NCBI GenBank assembly: GCA_001767925.1 | Contig: MEMM01000144.1 | Coordinates: 52,268-96,170 of the forward strand | DNA: 43,903 nt | From: Alphaproteobacteria bacterium RIFCSPHIGHO2_12_FULL_63_12 | Lineage (GTDB): Bacteria; Pseudomonadota; Alphaproteobacteria; Caulobacterales; Parvularculaceae | Reading direction: 5' to 3' | In this document: positions 6,594 through 15,470 of the stretch, piece by piece | Layout: the number at the start of each line of letters is the position of its first letter | Numbering within the stretch: position 1 is the first letter of the stretch | Made by a program: the position numbers and the translations under genes | The notes under the pieces: model-generated | What the model saw: only the letters and a program-made list of their open reading frames with translations | Told to the model about the DNA's origin: nothing | The model's database searches: none

Positions 6594-7730
6594 ATGAATT
6601 TTGTTTCCCTGATAGCGCCAATTTTCGTAGCTCCTGGGCCGGAAGTCGGCTCGAACCACGACGAAGCGGCAAGCGACAATCAACAAGCGGTCGAATTTGG
6701 CGATCTTTTGGCCCTCATTGGTGCAATTAAGGGCGATATCGCACCCGAAAACGACACCAATTCAAAACCGCATTCCGATACTCCGTTTGACGCGCGAAAA
6801 TCGTCCGTCGCAAAAGCCCCGGTCGCTGCGCCAGATGCGGACGAGGTGAATGAACCACCTCTGGGGGTAATCGCGGTAACTTTAATCGCGGCGTCCGCAG
6901 ATCAAAGCCAAACGAAGGTTGCTTCCACCCAGAACGCTTCGATTGCGTTACCAAGCGACGCGAAGGTCCCAGCGCATATCCCGCAATCAAGCGAGCTAAT
7001 TCCGCGGACAGGTCCCGAAGGCGATGCAGCCGCGGATCCATCAGCTGACAGTCAGTCGAACAACATCCCGAAGAAACGAGAAGACGCACCGCTTACGGCG
7101 CGGCCCGAAAGAGTGGCTTCAGGGGTTGATGCAAACGCAAAATCGCCCGCGCCGCCCGCGATGCCTCCCGAGACCCAAGGCGCATCGGCAACTGTTATAG
7201 GTGATACTCCGCAATCCTCCGGAAATTTTCACTCCCCATCGCATGGCGTCGCGCAGGCCCACCCATCTAACCTGCCGCCGGCACCTCCTTCAGTTGTCCC
7301 TTACTCATTATTACCACGAAATATTGAGCTGAGCCACACACAGACTGACCGCGCTTTTGTCATACTGTCGACAAAGCAATCTGCGGACGGTTCATTCGAA
7401 CTTCGGCTGGACCCACCCGATCTGGGATCCGTCCGCATCTCGTTATCGCCGGATGACGACGGCGCGATACGCGCGCTGGTCACGGCTGACAGAACTGAGA
7501 CGCTCGATATTGTCCGGCGACATATTGAGGTTTTCCGCATTGAGGCTGGCAATCACGGCCTTGGTAACCTCGAGTTCCGTTTCGAGTCCGGTCCGCAAAG
7601 CAAAAATAGCGCAGACGCCGAGAGGAAAAGAAATTCTGCGCGTGTGACAGACGCATTCTCCGCCGGGTTCGATGGGGATGCGATTTTTTCAACGCCAATT
7701 GAAAGCGGCGCAATGGACTTCTTCGCTTGA
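6594..7730 (+). CDS. fliK: Flagellar hook-length control protein FliK
   Basis: A 378-residue protein from the ATG at 6594; a TTG two codons earlier (6588) is also possible. Residues 1 to about 240 are low-complexity, rich in Pro, Ala, Ser and Asn, as in FliK linkers. The C-terminal globular hook-length domain carries SFELRLDPPDLGSVRISLS, then ALVTADRTETLDIVRRHIEVF, then a Gly-Leu-Gly-Asn-Leu-Glu-Phe-Arg strand. FliK measures hook length and switches FlhB substrate specificity. It is directly followed by flgD (18-base gap), the hook cap, so hook assembly and length control share a transcript. Confidence 0.88.
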   Translation: MNFVSLIAPIFVAPGPEVGSNHDEAASDNQQAVEFGDLLALIGAIKGDIAPENDTNSKPHSDTPFDARKSSVAKAPVAAPDADEVNEPPLGVIAVTLIAASADQSQTKVASTQNASIALPSDAKVPAHIPQSSELIPRTGPEGDAAADPSADSQSNNIPKKREDAPLTARPERVASGVDANAKSPAPPAMPPETQGASATVIGDTPQSSGNFHSPSHGVAQAHPSNLPPAPPSVVPYSLLPRNIELSHTQTDRAFVILSTKQSADGSFELRLDPPDLGSVRISLSPDDDGAIRALVTADRTETLDIVRRHIEVFRIEAGNHGLGNLEFRFESGPQSKNSADAERKRNSARVTDAFSAGFDGDAIFSTPIESGAMDFFA

Positions 7731-7748
7731 AAAAGGAAAACGAAAACT

Positions 7749-8399
7749 ATGATCACCGGCTCAACTCCATCAGTCTCGACATCGGTTCCGGCCGTCAATT
7801 CGCCATCGCAAACGGCGCCCCAAATTGATTTTCAGAATTTCCTCAAGCTACTCACGGCGCAACTCCGCCACCAGGATCCATTAAGTCCGACAGAGTCGAC
7901 CCAATTCGTTACGCAACTTGCAAGCTTTTCAACGGTTGAGCAACTAGTAAACGCAAACGCCAAACTTGATGGCATTGACGACAAACTCTCTGCTCCCAGT
8001 ATCAGCGAATTCGGACATCTCATCGGTAAAACGGCGGAAACTCATTCTCCGCTTTACGACCCGTCAGTTCAAATTCCGTTCCGCCTAATTCACGAGCCGC
8101 AGGCGCAAACAGCCGAACTCGTAATGCGCGATCTCCATGGCGTTGAAGTCGTGCGAGCGCGCGTATTGAATAGCGACAGCATTCAACTTTGGCCTGGGCT
8201 TGGCGGCGCATTGGCATTGGCAAATGGGCCATACCAGATTTCAGGCGAATATTTCGACAATGGTCAGCTGATAAGAGTTGCGCCGGCCTCCACATTTTCT
8301 CCCATTAAAGAAATCCGATCCGTTGGAGGTGCTGTCGCAGTCCGCCTAGAAAATGGCGCGGAGGTTGCGCTGGATGACCTCATCGGGCTTGCCGAGTAG
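7749..8399 (+). CDS. flgD: Hook cap/scaffold protein FlgD
   Basis: A 216-residue protein. The N-terminal segment DFQNFLKLLTAQLRHQDPLSPTESTQFVTQLASFSTVEQLVNAN is the FlgD signature; a Tudor/FN3-like beta domain follows (about 85-200). FlgD caps the growing hook and is discarded when the hook is complete. It follows fliK and converges with the fliL-like gene. A purine-rich AAAAAGG sequence stands before the ATG. Confidence 0.95.
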   Translation: MITGSTPSVSTSVPAVNSPSQTAPQIDFQNFLKLLTAQLRHQDPLSPTESTQFVTQLASFSTVEQLVNANAKLDGIDDKLSAPSISEFGHLIGKTAETHSPLYDPSVQIPFRLIHEPQAQTAELVMRDLHGVEVVRARVLNSDSIQLWPGLGGALALANGPYQISGEYFDNGQLIRVAPASTFSPIKEIRSVGGAVAVRLENGAEVALDDLIGLAE

Positions 8400-8402
8400 A
8401 CT

Positions 8403-8420
8403 ACCAACAATTTGTTTGGT
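8403..8420. terminator. Weak stem-loop between convergent flgD and fliL-like gene
   Basis: ACCAA (8403-8407) pairs with TTGGT (8416-8420) around an AT-rich loop in the 36-base gap between two convergent genes. The position suits a bidirectional terminator, but the 5-bp stem is weak and has no T tract. Confidence 0.25.
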
Positions 8421-8435
8421 CAGTCAGAGACCGGA

Positions 8436-9017
8436 TTATAATTGCTGGTAGCCGACATCCATAATCAGCACTGATTTGACGCCGTCGCCCAAGATTGCGC
8501 GGGATTCGTCAAGGATTTTGGCTCGTGTTTCCTCAAGAAACTCCGGGTTTTGAAACATTTCTTGCAATTTTCCCTCGCTCGCTTGCTTCAGCAGTACTTT
8601 TAGGACCGCATCCCTCAATTTTGGTTCTTCCGCGTAAGCGGAATCCGCATCCGACGAATCAAGTTCAAGATTTATATCCAATATCATCATCGCCACAGGA
8701 TGCCCCGCCTTTACGATCGGGGCGACAAACTGCCGGCTAAACTTCAAATAGGTTGACGGTTCCGCATCACTTTCGAGGGCCGCGCTGGATTTCGAATGCT
8801 TGCTATTCGATCCATGGTCTCCCTTCTTCTGTTTCGCATTTCTGTGGACAACGGAGCTGTCTTTCTCAGATTCCTTCGGTTCTTCGGCGCCAGCCTCACT
8901 CTCCTGACTTTCTGGCTGGGAACCGTCCGCGCTAATCCGTACAGCAACCGCGCCGCCCGCCCCGATCATCGCCGCAACCGGAATGAGAAGAAATGGGCTA
9001 AGTTTTTTCATCATCAA
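8436..9017 (-). CDS. fliL: FliL-family flagellar basal-body protein (copy 1, after flgH)
   Basis: A 193-residue protein with one N-terminal membrane segment (about 6-27), a highly charged Glu/Lys/Ser linker (about 30-85) and a C-terminal FliL-type domain: YLKFSRQFVAPIVKAGHPVAMMILDINLEL, LRDAVLKVLLKQASEGKL, ARAILGDGVKSVLIMDVGYQ-like end. FliL rings surround the MotAB stator and raise its activity (family knowledge). Last gene of the ten-gene minus-strand run, overlapping flgH by 4 bases. The flgH-fliL order matches Rhizobiales. A second FliL-type gene is at 15471-16103. Confidence 0.82.
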   Translation of the reverse strand: MMMKKLSPFLLIPVAAMIGAGGAVAVRISADGSQPESQESEAGAEEPKESEKDSSVVHRNAKQKKGDHGSNSKHSKSSAALESDAEPSTYLKFSRQFVAPIVKAGHPVAMMILDINLELDSSDADSAYAEEPKLRDAVLKVLLKQASEGKLQEMFQNPEFLEETRAKILDESRAILGDGVKSVLIMDVGYQQL

Positions 9018-9772
9018 AACGGTGAAATCATGTCGATAATCTGTTGGCCATAACGGGCGCGCTGCGCGTCTGTTATCTGACCACGCCCGCCATATGATAT
9101 TTTTGCATCGGCGATTTTATCGTAAGTAATGATATTGGATCGTGAAATATCCTCAGTCCTAATCACACCCGCCACATGCAGCTCGCGCATTTCATAATTG
9201 ACGCGGACTTCTTGATCACCGCTCACAATTAGATGACCATTAGGAAGGACTCCGACAATAGTCGCCGCGACCCTGAGCGTGATTTTCTCTTCGCGCTTTA
9301 TGGAACCTTCGCCTTTTGACACCGCGTTTGAGGATACATCCACCGCTGGATTGAGACCCACCCCTCCGGGGAGGACGCGTTGAGCTAAGGTTCCGACGCC
9401 AAATAGAGCTGGCGCCTCAATTGAATCGGAACCACTGCGCGATCGCCCGGTGCGGTTTTGCATCTCCGCTTCATCATCTATTTCTACCAGAACCGTAACA
9501 ATATCGCCGATTTTCCTGGCTCTGCGATCACCGAACAGGGATTCCGGCCCCGAGCGCCATAATGAGGCGGCAGTAGGTCGGGCTGCCCCCGGGTCGGCGC
9601 CTTGGATTTCCGGCCGAACAGCTGGGCCTGAGTTCCACCCTCCCGCCTTCATCGCCTCCCCCTCCTCTACCGGAGTGAAAGACGGCGGCTTTGTCAAATG
9701 ATCAAATGAAGAGCAATTGCTCAGGACTAAATTGAAGAGAATTGCGATCACACAATGTTCGTACCTTGTCAT
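9014..9772 (-). CDS. flgH: Flagellar L-ring lipoprotein FlgH
   Basis: A 252-residue protein. The lipobox is Leu-Ser-Asn-Cys at residues 17-20, preceded by a hydrophobic signal segment. FlgH motifs follow: ASLWRSGPESLFGDRRARKIGDIVTVLVEI, then a beta-rich region with NGHLIVSGDQEVRVNYEMRELHVAGVIR and DAKISYGGRGQ near the end. FlgH forms the outer-membrane L ring, confirming a diderm cell. It overlaps flgA and the fliL-like gene by 4 bases each. Confidence 0.95.
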   Translation of the reverse strand: MTRYEHCVIAILFNLVLSNCSSFDHLTKPPSFTPVEEGEAMKAGGWNSGPAVRPEIQGADPGAARPTAASLWRSGPESLFGDRRARKIGDIVTVLVEIDDEAEMQNRTGRSRSGSDSIEAPALFGVGTLAQRVLPGGVGLNPAVDVSSNAVSKGEGSIKREEKITLRVAATIVGVLPNGHLIVSGDQEVRVNYEMRELHVAGVIRTEDISRSNIITYDKIADAKISYGGRGQITDAQRARYGQQIIDMISPF

Positions 9773-10221
9773 TTTACAATCACTTTTGAAGGGCCCGCGA
9801 CTGTCGCCGCGATAATAGATTTTGAATCGAGATTCATAATTCTTACCCGGTCGCCGTCGCGGCCCTGTGAAAGAGCCCTCCCCTCTGTTTGAATCGTGAG
9901 CGGCCCAAACGAATACTCCATGAGAACAATGCTATTCCGCGTGACCAGAACCGGCGCAATTTTGCCGGTTAACGCAGGACCGTCAGTTATGGATTCTCTT
10001 TGAATGAGCGGTCGCGCTTGCTCGGCTTGGCGTCCTATTTCAACGACCGGACCGGCTCCGTGGGTTTCGATGTCGGTAGATTTTTGGTCTGAATTTTGGA
10101 GTTGTCTATCCGTGGCATTTTCCGCAATTTGCGGAGCGGCGGCGGACTCCACAGCCATGGATGGCGCTGTCACAAGCATTACCGAAAGCGATGTGACGAC
10201 GAACGATTTACGCATATGCAT
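9769..10221 (-). CDS. flgA: P-ring assembly chaperone FlgA
   Basis: From the ATG at 10221 the protein has 150 residues. This start is preferred because AGGTG sits 5 bases upstream and removes an overlap with flgG; an upstream in-frame start at 10248 is less likely. A signal peptide (about residues 1-23, ending SMA) leads to a low-complexity region and then an SAF-type C-terminal domain: VLVTRNSIVLMEYSFGPLTIQTEGRALSQGRDGDRVRIMN. FlgA is periplasmic and helps FlgI assemble into the P ring. It is shorter than enterobacterial FlgA, as usual for this class. Confidence 0.85.
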   Translation of the reverse strand: MHMRKSFVVTSLSVMLVTAPSMAVESAAAPQIAENATDRQLQNSDQKSTDIETHGAGPVVEIGRQAEQARPLIQRESITDGPALTGKIAPVLVTRNSIVLMEYSFGPLTIQTEGRALSQGRDGDRVRIMNLDSKSIIAATVAGPSKVIVK

Positions 10222-10225
10222 CGTG

Positions 10226-11017
10226 TCACCTAATTTGTGTTGTTGCACTGAGCATTTGATCTGCTGCAGTGATTACTTTTGAGTTCATCTCATAGCCGCG
10301 TTGCGCCTCGATCAATTCTGCAATCTGTTGGACGACATCAACAGAGCTTTCTTCGAGAAATCCCTGGCGAAGTATGCCGCGGCCTTCGATTCCGGGCTCT
10401 CCGGGGAGCGGCGCACCCGACGCTGCAGTCTCCCTGAACAGATTTCCACCGACCGCCTCAAGGCCCTTTTCATTCACGAATGTTGTAAGTGTGATCGAGC
10501 CGATCTGCTGACCGTCGGTTTGGCCTTCGAAAAAGACAAAAATGTCACCTTCCGAATTTATGGACAAAGAACGCGCGTCGTTAGGCACTGTAATATCACC
10601 CGCCAGCGGAAACCCATCGGTATTCACGATGAGGCCGTCGCCATTTTTCTTAAATGAACCATCCCTCGTATAAGCGGTATCTCCGGATGGGAGAGTAATT
10701 TCGAAATAGCCTGCGCCCTCGATCGCGATATCCAAATCACCGCCGGTTTGTTTCAGGGAACCTTGTTCTCTATTCGCCGTCACCGCCGCGGTTCGAACCC
10801 CTAACCCTAGCTGCACGCCCGTCGGCGCAATAAGGCCGCTGGAGCTCGAAATTGCGCCCGGAGGGATTAGTTGCTGGTAGTGGAGATCTGCAAATTCTGC
10901 ACGCCTCGCAGAATACGCTGTGGTGCTCATATTCGCAATATTGTTCGAAATTACTTCGACTCTTTTTTGCTGCGCATCCATGCCAGTTGCGGCGATACGA
11001 AGTGCCTGCATTACCAT
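10226..11017 (-). CDS. flgG: Distal rod protein FlgG
   Basis: A 263-residue protein, the exact usual FlgG length. The N-terminus ALRIAATGMDAQQKRVEVISNNIANMSTTAYSARRAEFADL and the C-terminal QQIAELIEAQRGYEMNSKVITAADQM helix are FlgG signatures. It builds the distal rod through the periplasm. It lies 13 bases after flgF, and its stop codon TGA overlaps the flgA ribosome-binding site, suggesting coupled translation. Confidence 0.97.
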   Translation of the reverse strand: MVMQALRIAATGMDAQQKRVEVISNNIANMSTTAYSARRAEFADLHYQQLIPPGAISSSSGLIAPTGVQLGLGVRTAAVTANREQGSLKQTGGDLDIAIEGAGYFEITLPSGDTAYTRDGSFKKNGDGLIVNTDGFPLAGDITVPNDARSLSINSEGDIFVFFEGQTDGQQIGSITLTTFVNEKGLEAVGGNLFRETAASGAPLPGEPGIEGRGILRQGFLEESSVDVVQQIAELIEAQRGYEMNSKVITAADQMLSATTQIR

Positions 11018-11030
11018 TCTCCCAGAGTTG

Positions 11031-11747
11031 TCATCTCAGTCCGCTTAGTGTCTCTATCGCCTGCTGTACGCGACGGGCATCGTCGTTCACAATCTGTTGC
11101 TCCAATTCGAAGGCTCTTTGCACCTCGATCATTCGCGACAATTCCTGAACGGCATCGACATTTGAAGCTTCAAGATACCCTTGACGGATCCGCCCGGATT
11201 CTACGGGTTGCGTCTCCACCATGGCCTTGAAGAGGGTTTCACCCTCGCGAACCAATGAGATTTCTGGCGCATCGAGCAACGTGATTTTACCAATAACATT
11301 CCCATCAGCGGCGACGCTGCCATCCACAGAAATTGTGAGATTCTTAGCGTCGGCAGGAATTGTTATCGGTGATGCGCCATCGCCAGCGACTGGATGCCCA
11401 GCGGTTGTCGTTAGGACGCCGCCATCGTTGAGGAGGAAAGCTCCGGCTCTGGTCAGTCGAAGCCCGTTCGGTGTGATAACTCCGAAGAAACCCCGACCTT
11501 CGATCGCAAGATCAAAAGTCCCGCCCGTTTTGTTCATTTCCCCCTGCTTCATGTCAATCGAGTGCGCACCTATCCTTGTCTGGGATATGCTAGGCTCGCT
11601 TCCGATCGCATTTACATATTCCGTGAAGATATCGCCGTCGCGTCGAAACCCTGTCGTGTTAGAATTTGAAATATTATTTGCTATATTATCCAGCTCATGC
11701 GACAGTGCCGCCTGCTTTGACAACATGACATAAGATATATTGCTCAT
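11031..11747 (-). CDS. flgF: Proximal rod protein FlgF
   Basis: A 238-residue member of the rod/hook family with ALSHELDNIANNISNSNTTGFRRD at the N-terminus and a C-terminal LEASNVDAVQELSRMIEVQRAFELEQ helix. Length and position immediately before flgG identify it as FlgF rather than FlgG. Its ATG overlaps the stop of the 609-residue gene (ATGA, 11744-11747). Confidence 0.94.
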   Translation of the reverse strand: MSNISYVMLSKQAALSHELDNIANNISNSNTTGFRRDGDIFTEYVNAIGSEPSISQTRIGAHSIDMKQGEMNKTGGTFDLAIEGRGFFGVITPNGLRLTRAGAFLLNDGGVLTTTAGHPVAGDGASPITIPADAKNLTISVDGSVAADGNVIGKITLLDAPEISLVREGETLFKAMVETQPVESGRIRQGYLEASNVDAVQELSRMIEVQRAFELEQQIVNDDARRVQQAIETLSGLR

Positions 11748-13573
11748 TGTACGTTCTTTTTTCGAATGTAAACAATTTCTTGTGCGACGCCGTTTACAAA
11801 TTCACGCAACGCGACTCCGGAATCGGCATCTGGCGCTGACATAAACAAGTGCGCTAAGCCCGCCTCGCTGCTTTTCTCGGCATGCTTCAGCTCCGCTTCA
11901 TTTGTTGTGACTGTTTCGCCGGACGCGAGAAGCGCCAACGCAGCCCGCTCGCTCAATTCCTTGTGTGAAGATACCTCATTTGCCGAACGAAAGAATTTCG
12001 CCGCCGATCTCCAGTCACCTATCGCCCATGCCATCTCTGCAATAAGTTTCGCTGCATGAGGTGAAGACACGACTCTTGCCGGAAAATTCGGCATTTCTAA
12101 TGGGGCTCCTTCCGAGCTGCGCGCAGCAAATAGGTCCAGTAACTTCACATCATTTTCGCGTTCTGAAAGGAGCTCATTCAAGGCCTCAATTTTGCCTGAG
12201 CGTAGAAGCGCATCGCCGCGCAGACGGACATCTTCTTGCCCTCCGGCTGTGCGAAACGAAAGCAGCGCGTCCAGTATCTCCGCCGATCCAAGTAGCGACA
12301 GCTCTTTAGCAGCCGCTTCGAAAGCCGGTTCCCCCAATGTTTCAGCTGCTAGCTTGGGGTTATCTGCCACAAATGCCAGGGCCGCGAGCGTCTCATAACT
12401 ATTCCCACCAAGAAGCTTATCGCCCAAAATCTTGGTCACGGCATTCAGCGCGTCGGTATTATCATTTTTCGAATTTTCTAGCCTGTGACCCAGCAACTCA
12501 AGCGCTCCACGCCAATCACCACCCTTTAACCGGAAATCAATTAAAGCGTCTCCAAATGAGGCATTCCATTCACCTGCTGTTATGGCGGCCTGCGCATCTT
12601 CCATGTTTGCCAATAAAGCGGATTGCTCCTCATTGTTGAGTAGGTCGGCAGCCCCGCTCGTCACTAAGTGCTTAATTGCTTTGCCACGCAACGGGCCCGG
12701 GTCCGTTGAAATCGAAAATAGCGTTTCCGCGGATTCGATGCTCGGGCGCTCTGAGACTAGAAGCGCAGCATCCACATACGATTGAGCTTCTGACTTGGCA
12801 TTATCGTTTGCTAATTTTTTTCGCGCCTCGCGGACGACATCCGCGATACCAAGTTTTCCCTGATCTATCGCCGCAACGCTGATATAATCAAAGACAGACT
12901 TCGCCACCGGCGAGGGCAGGCTTTCTATTAACTTCAGGTCTGAGGACTCAAAATTCAGACCCATTGGCTCAGAGGCATATCTGATTTTCTCCGCAAGCTG
13001 GTGAAGTTTCCCGCACTGCTCAGGCAGCAGCGGCAATTTTGATATTGTAATGCTTGAGCCTAAAGCTGTGGCGGCTATAATCGATGTCGCAACGCCGCGC
13101 GGGCCGTCCACTTTCGAGCTGGCGGCGTAGGCTTCATCAAAGAATCCGATCGCAAGATAGGTTTCAGCGAGTTGGGCGTTAATCCAGTGACGTTCCGTGT
13201 TTCCATCGTCCGCGGCCGTTTGTATGAGTCTGTCGATTCTACCAAACGGATCGTCAGCCGCCGCAGCGGCGGCGGTAACAAGGCCGGTTAGCGTCAGGCA
13301 GTCCGCTGACGCCTGATAATCGTCTCGAAGCATGGTTGGGTACGGAATCTTCGGTGTGAGAATCCTTTCGATTTCGTCCTCGCGACTTTCATTGATATCC
13401 TGTTGATGCCTTTTTATTGAAATCACGCCCTCGGTTTTCGCTTCTTCCAGCTTTTTCGCTAAGGCCTCGCGAGCGCGATCGACGGCGCGCGTATCATTTC
13501 CCGACGGCTCTGTCGCCAGGCTATTGGTCGTCCACATCAAGAGAGCCGCCGCCAAGGTGCAATGCATTCTCAT
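11744..13573 (-). CDS. Uncharacterised 609-residue periplasmic helical-repeat protein; MotC-position candidate
   Basis: I do not recognise a named family. The N-terminus is a signal peptide (residues 1 to about 21, hydrophobic LAAALLMW then SLA-T). A Glu/Lys-rich coil follows (about 30-70), then about 500 residues of paired helices of TPR/SEL-like character: FDEAYAASSKVDGPRGVATSI, GDWRGALELLGHRLENS, GDALLRSGKIEALNELLSE and GDWRSAAKFFRSANEV read as helix-turn-helix units. It overlaps motA and flgF by 4 bases each, so it is made in step with both. In Sinorhizobium, MotC is a periplasmic protein that needs the chaperone MotE; here a MotE-like gene lies two genes upstream. A stator partner role is inferred, not shown. 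MotC itself is shorter (about 430 residues). Confidence 0.8.
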   Translation of the reverse strand: MRMHCTLAAALLMWTTNSLATEPSGNDTRAVDRAREALAKKLEEAKTEGVISIKRHQQDINESREDEIERILTPKIPYPTMLRDDYQASADCLTLTGLVTAAAAAADDPFGRIDRLIQTAADDGNTERHWINAQLAETYLAIGFFDEAYAASSKVDGPRGVATSIIAATALGSSITISKLPLLPEQCGKLHQLAEKIRYASEPMGLNFESSDLKLIESLPSPVAKSVFDYISVAAIDQGKLGIADVVREARKKLANDNAKSEAQSYVDAALLVSERPSIESAETLFSISTDPGPLRGKAIKHLVTSGAADLLNNEEQSALLANMEDAQAAITAGEWNASFGDALIDFRLKGGDWRGALELLGHRLENSKNDNTDALNAVTKILGDKLLGGNSYETLAALAFVADNPKLAAETLGEPAFEAAAKELSLLGSAEILDALLSFRTAGGQEDVRLRGDALLRSGKIEALNELLSERENDVKLLDLFAARSSEGAPLEMPNFPARVVSSPHAAKLIAEMAWAIGDWRSAAKFFRSANEVSSHKELSERAALALLASGETVTTNEAELKHAEKSSEAGLAHLFMSAPDADSGVALREFVNGVAQEIVYIRKKNVQ

Positions 13574-14439
13574 GCTGCTTCCTTTTTTAAGGCTTTCAAG
13601 GCTTCTTCTATTTCATTGAAGCTGGGTCGGTTCCGTTTCGCCACATTCCTTCGGCCGACTTCCACGCAGAGCGAAGGTTCATGCATTTGGAGACTCGCGA
13701 CAATTGTTTCCCGAATCAACGAATAGAAGCGTTGGTCCTGACTTTGCGCAGAAGCGATTTTATCTGAGAGCGGCCCCACGAGGCCATAAGCCAGGAACAC
13801 ACCGAGGAAAGTTCCGACGAGCGCTCCCCCGATCATCTGACCGAGAACTTCCGGGGGTTTGTCGATCGAGGCCATTGTTTTGATGACACCCAATACTGCG
13901 GCAACGATTCCGAGCGCAGGCAATCCGTCCGCCATCTTCTGCAATGCATGAGCTCCATGCATCCGGTCATGGTGCATCGCCTCGAGTTGCTTTTCGAGCA
14001 GCTCTTCAACTTGGTGCGGATTGTTAAAATTCATCAGGATAGACCTGATCGTGTCACATATTATCTCAGCCGCTTCATTATCGCCGGCTATTCGCGGGTA
14101 GCGTTGAAAAACCGTCGACTCTTTTGGGTTTTCTATGTGGGCTTCAACCCGAACGGCGCTTTCCCGTGCAAGGCGCAGTAACTCAAACATCAAGCAAAGG
14201 ACGTCGGAATAGTCCTTCTTTTTCCATTTTGGTCCCTTTATGGCTTTTCCGACATCGGCGACCGTATGCTTGATGACATTGGCGTCGTTCCCCACGACAA
14301 ACGCTCCGACCGCGGCACCGCCGATAATGATCATTTCATGCGGCAGCGAATGAAGTATGATCTCCAGCTTTCCGCCAGCGAACACGTATCCGCCGAACAC
14401 CATCACCAGCGTGATCACTATCCCAAGTATGCTTGTCAT
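13570..14439 (-). CDS. motA: Stator proton-channel protein MotA
   Basis: A 289-residue protein with four hydrophobic segments (about 3-20, 32-50, 170-190, 202-225). The cytoplasmic loop contains LLRLARESAVRVEAHIENPKESTVF and the third segment contains the conserved Pro in LPALGIVAAVLGVIKTM, followed by GGALVGTFLGVFLAYGLVGPL. MotA with MotB forms the stator; the sequence fits the longer alphaproteobacterial MotA class with a proton as probable coupling ion. MotB is not adjacent but lies 11 kb away. It overlaps the 609-residue gene by 4 bases. Confidence 0.96.
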   Translation of the reverse strand: MTSILGIVITLVMVFGGYVFAGGKLEIILHSLPHEMIIIGGAAVGAFVVGNDANVIKHTVADVGKAIKGPKWKKKDYSDVLCLMFELLRLARESAVRVEAHIENPKESTVFQRYPRIAGDNEAAEIICDTIRSILMNFNNPHQVEELLEKQLEAMHHDRMHGAHALQKMADGLPALGIVAAVLGVIKTMASIDKPPEVLGQMIGGALVGTFLGVFLAYGLVGPLSDKIASAQSQDQRFYSLIRETIVASLQMHEPSLCVEVGRRNVAKRNRPSFNEIEEALKALKKEAA

Positions 14440-14487
14440 TATACCTTACAAATTCCGCTTTTGGATTCTTCGGTTACCACGTTAAGC

Positions 14488-15024
14488 TTATTTTTTGGCG
14501 GCTTTTCCGGCCATCAATACGGTGATCGCATAGGCTCGGTCAGGCGGTAGAGTGGCGAGAATCGCTGACGCGTATTCTTCATTCATCTCAAGCAATAAAC
14601 CCGCAGCGAAATCCGGATCCATGCCGACGATAATTCCACTCGCTGCTGCTGGCTTCATCTGCGAATAAATAGCGCTGACCTCGGCTTTATTTTTGTCAAG
14701 GCTGGCGTCCTCCTCCGCTAATCGCGCCGTCAGCGCCTTATTTAGCTCCTCCAGTTGCATCGTTCTTTTTTCTACTTGCCGACCGAGAACCTCGAGCGTG
14801 CTCTTTCTGTCCGCCAAATCCGCTTTCTGCGACTGGATCCAGTCGATTTCCTTTTTAATGCTATCGGCCAGGGCGCCATCGATGCACTGAGCGCTTTGGC
14901 GCTTTTGACTTACGCCCTTTTCTGTATCCTCCCCACCTGCGATGGTCGCTGCAAGAACCGCCGCACGACCGACAAATGTCGCGCAAAAAATCGCGCACAA
15001 AACAATCAGCGAGCCTGCGCGCAT
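14488..15024 (-). CDS. MotE-like periplasmic flagellar chaperone (MgtE-N-like domain)
   Basis: A 178-residue protein: signal peptide or N-terminal membrane helix (residues 1-26), a coiled coil (about 55-125; IKKEIDWIQSQKADLADRK, KRTMQLEELNKALTARLAEED) and a C-terminal helical bundle DPDFAAGLLLEMNEEYASAILATLPPDRAYAITVLMAGK typical of MgtE-N-like domains. This is the arrangement of MotE, the chaperone that stabilises MotC in Sinorhizobium (established there). It lies between the DUF6468-like gene and motA. Confidence 0.78.
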   Translation of the reverse strand: MRAGSLIVLCAIFCATFVGRAAVLAATIAGGEDTEKGVSQKRQSAQCIDGALADSIKKEIDWIQSQKADLADRKSTLEVLGRQVEKRTMQLEELNKALTARLAEEDASLDKNKAEVSAIYSQMKPAAASGIIVGMDPDFAAGLLLEMNEEYASAILATLPPDRAYAITVLMAGKAAKK

Positions 15025-15027
15025 ATT

Positions 15028-15468
15028 TTATGCTGCCCGACCGGTCGGCGCCCCCGGCGCCGCCGTCTTGTTCATTTTGGCGATCATAGATGTGTCCGCC
15101 TTTCGAAGCGCAAAATTCCGACTGTCAATTTGCTGAAGAGCTTTTTCTTTTGCACGGTCAATATCGGTAATCGCGAGTTCTGCAAGCGCGCCAAACTCAT
15201 CGATTAATTTCTCAAATTCTGGCCGAATGCGTTCGGCGTCTTCCAGTGCGTTTGTCAGTTTTTGTATTGCGTCGACACTGCTCGATCTGGCGACAGCAAG
15301 GGTTTGCTGGGTTTGATCGAGCGCCTGCGACATCGACGCAATGCTGGCTCCAATGCCGTTTTTCGTGTCATTGAGCCTGGAAAGGCGGCGGCTTAAAACA
15401 AAACAATATATGGTCGCAACGCCGGACGCCATTAATAGTATGATGTCGAAAACAATTCCCATTTCCAC
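15028..15468 (-). CDS. DUF6468-like flagellar accessory membrane protein
   Basis: A 146-residue protein with one N-terminal membrane helix (about 5-24), the Leu-Ser-Arg-Arg-Leu-Ser-Arg-Leu-Asn junction, and a long coiled coil (about 40-125: SMSQALDQTQQTLAVARSS, KLTNALEDAERIRPEFEKL). Length, topology and place between a fliL-like and a motE-like gene fit the DUF6468 proteins of alphaproteobacterial flagellar operons. The function is not known. Gaps of 2 and 3 bases to its neighbours show co-transcription. Confidence 0.66.
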   Translation of the reverse strand: MEMGIVFDIILLMASGVATIYCFVLSRRLSRLNDTKNGIGASIASMSQALDQTQQTLAVARSSSVDAIQKLTNALEDAERIRPEFEKLIDEFGALAELAITDIDRAKEKALQQIDSRNFALRKADTSMIAKMNKTAAPGAPTGRAA

Positions 15469-15470
15469 GC

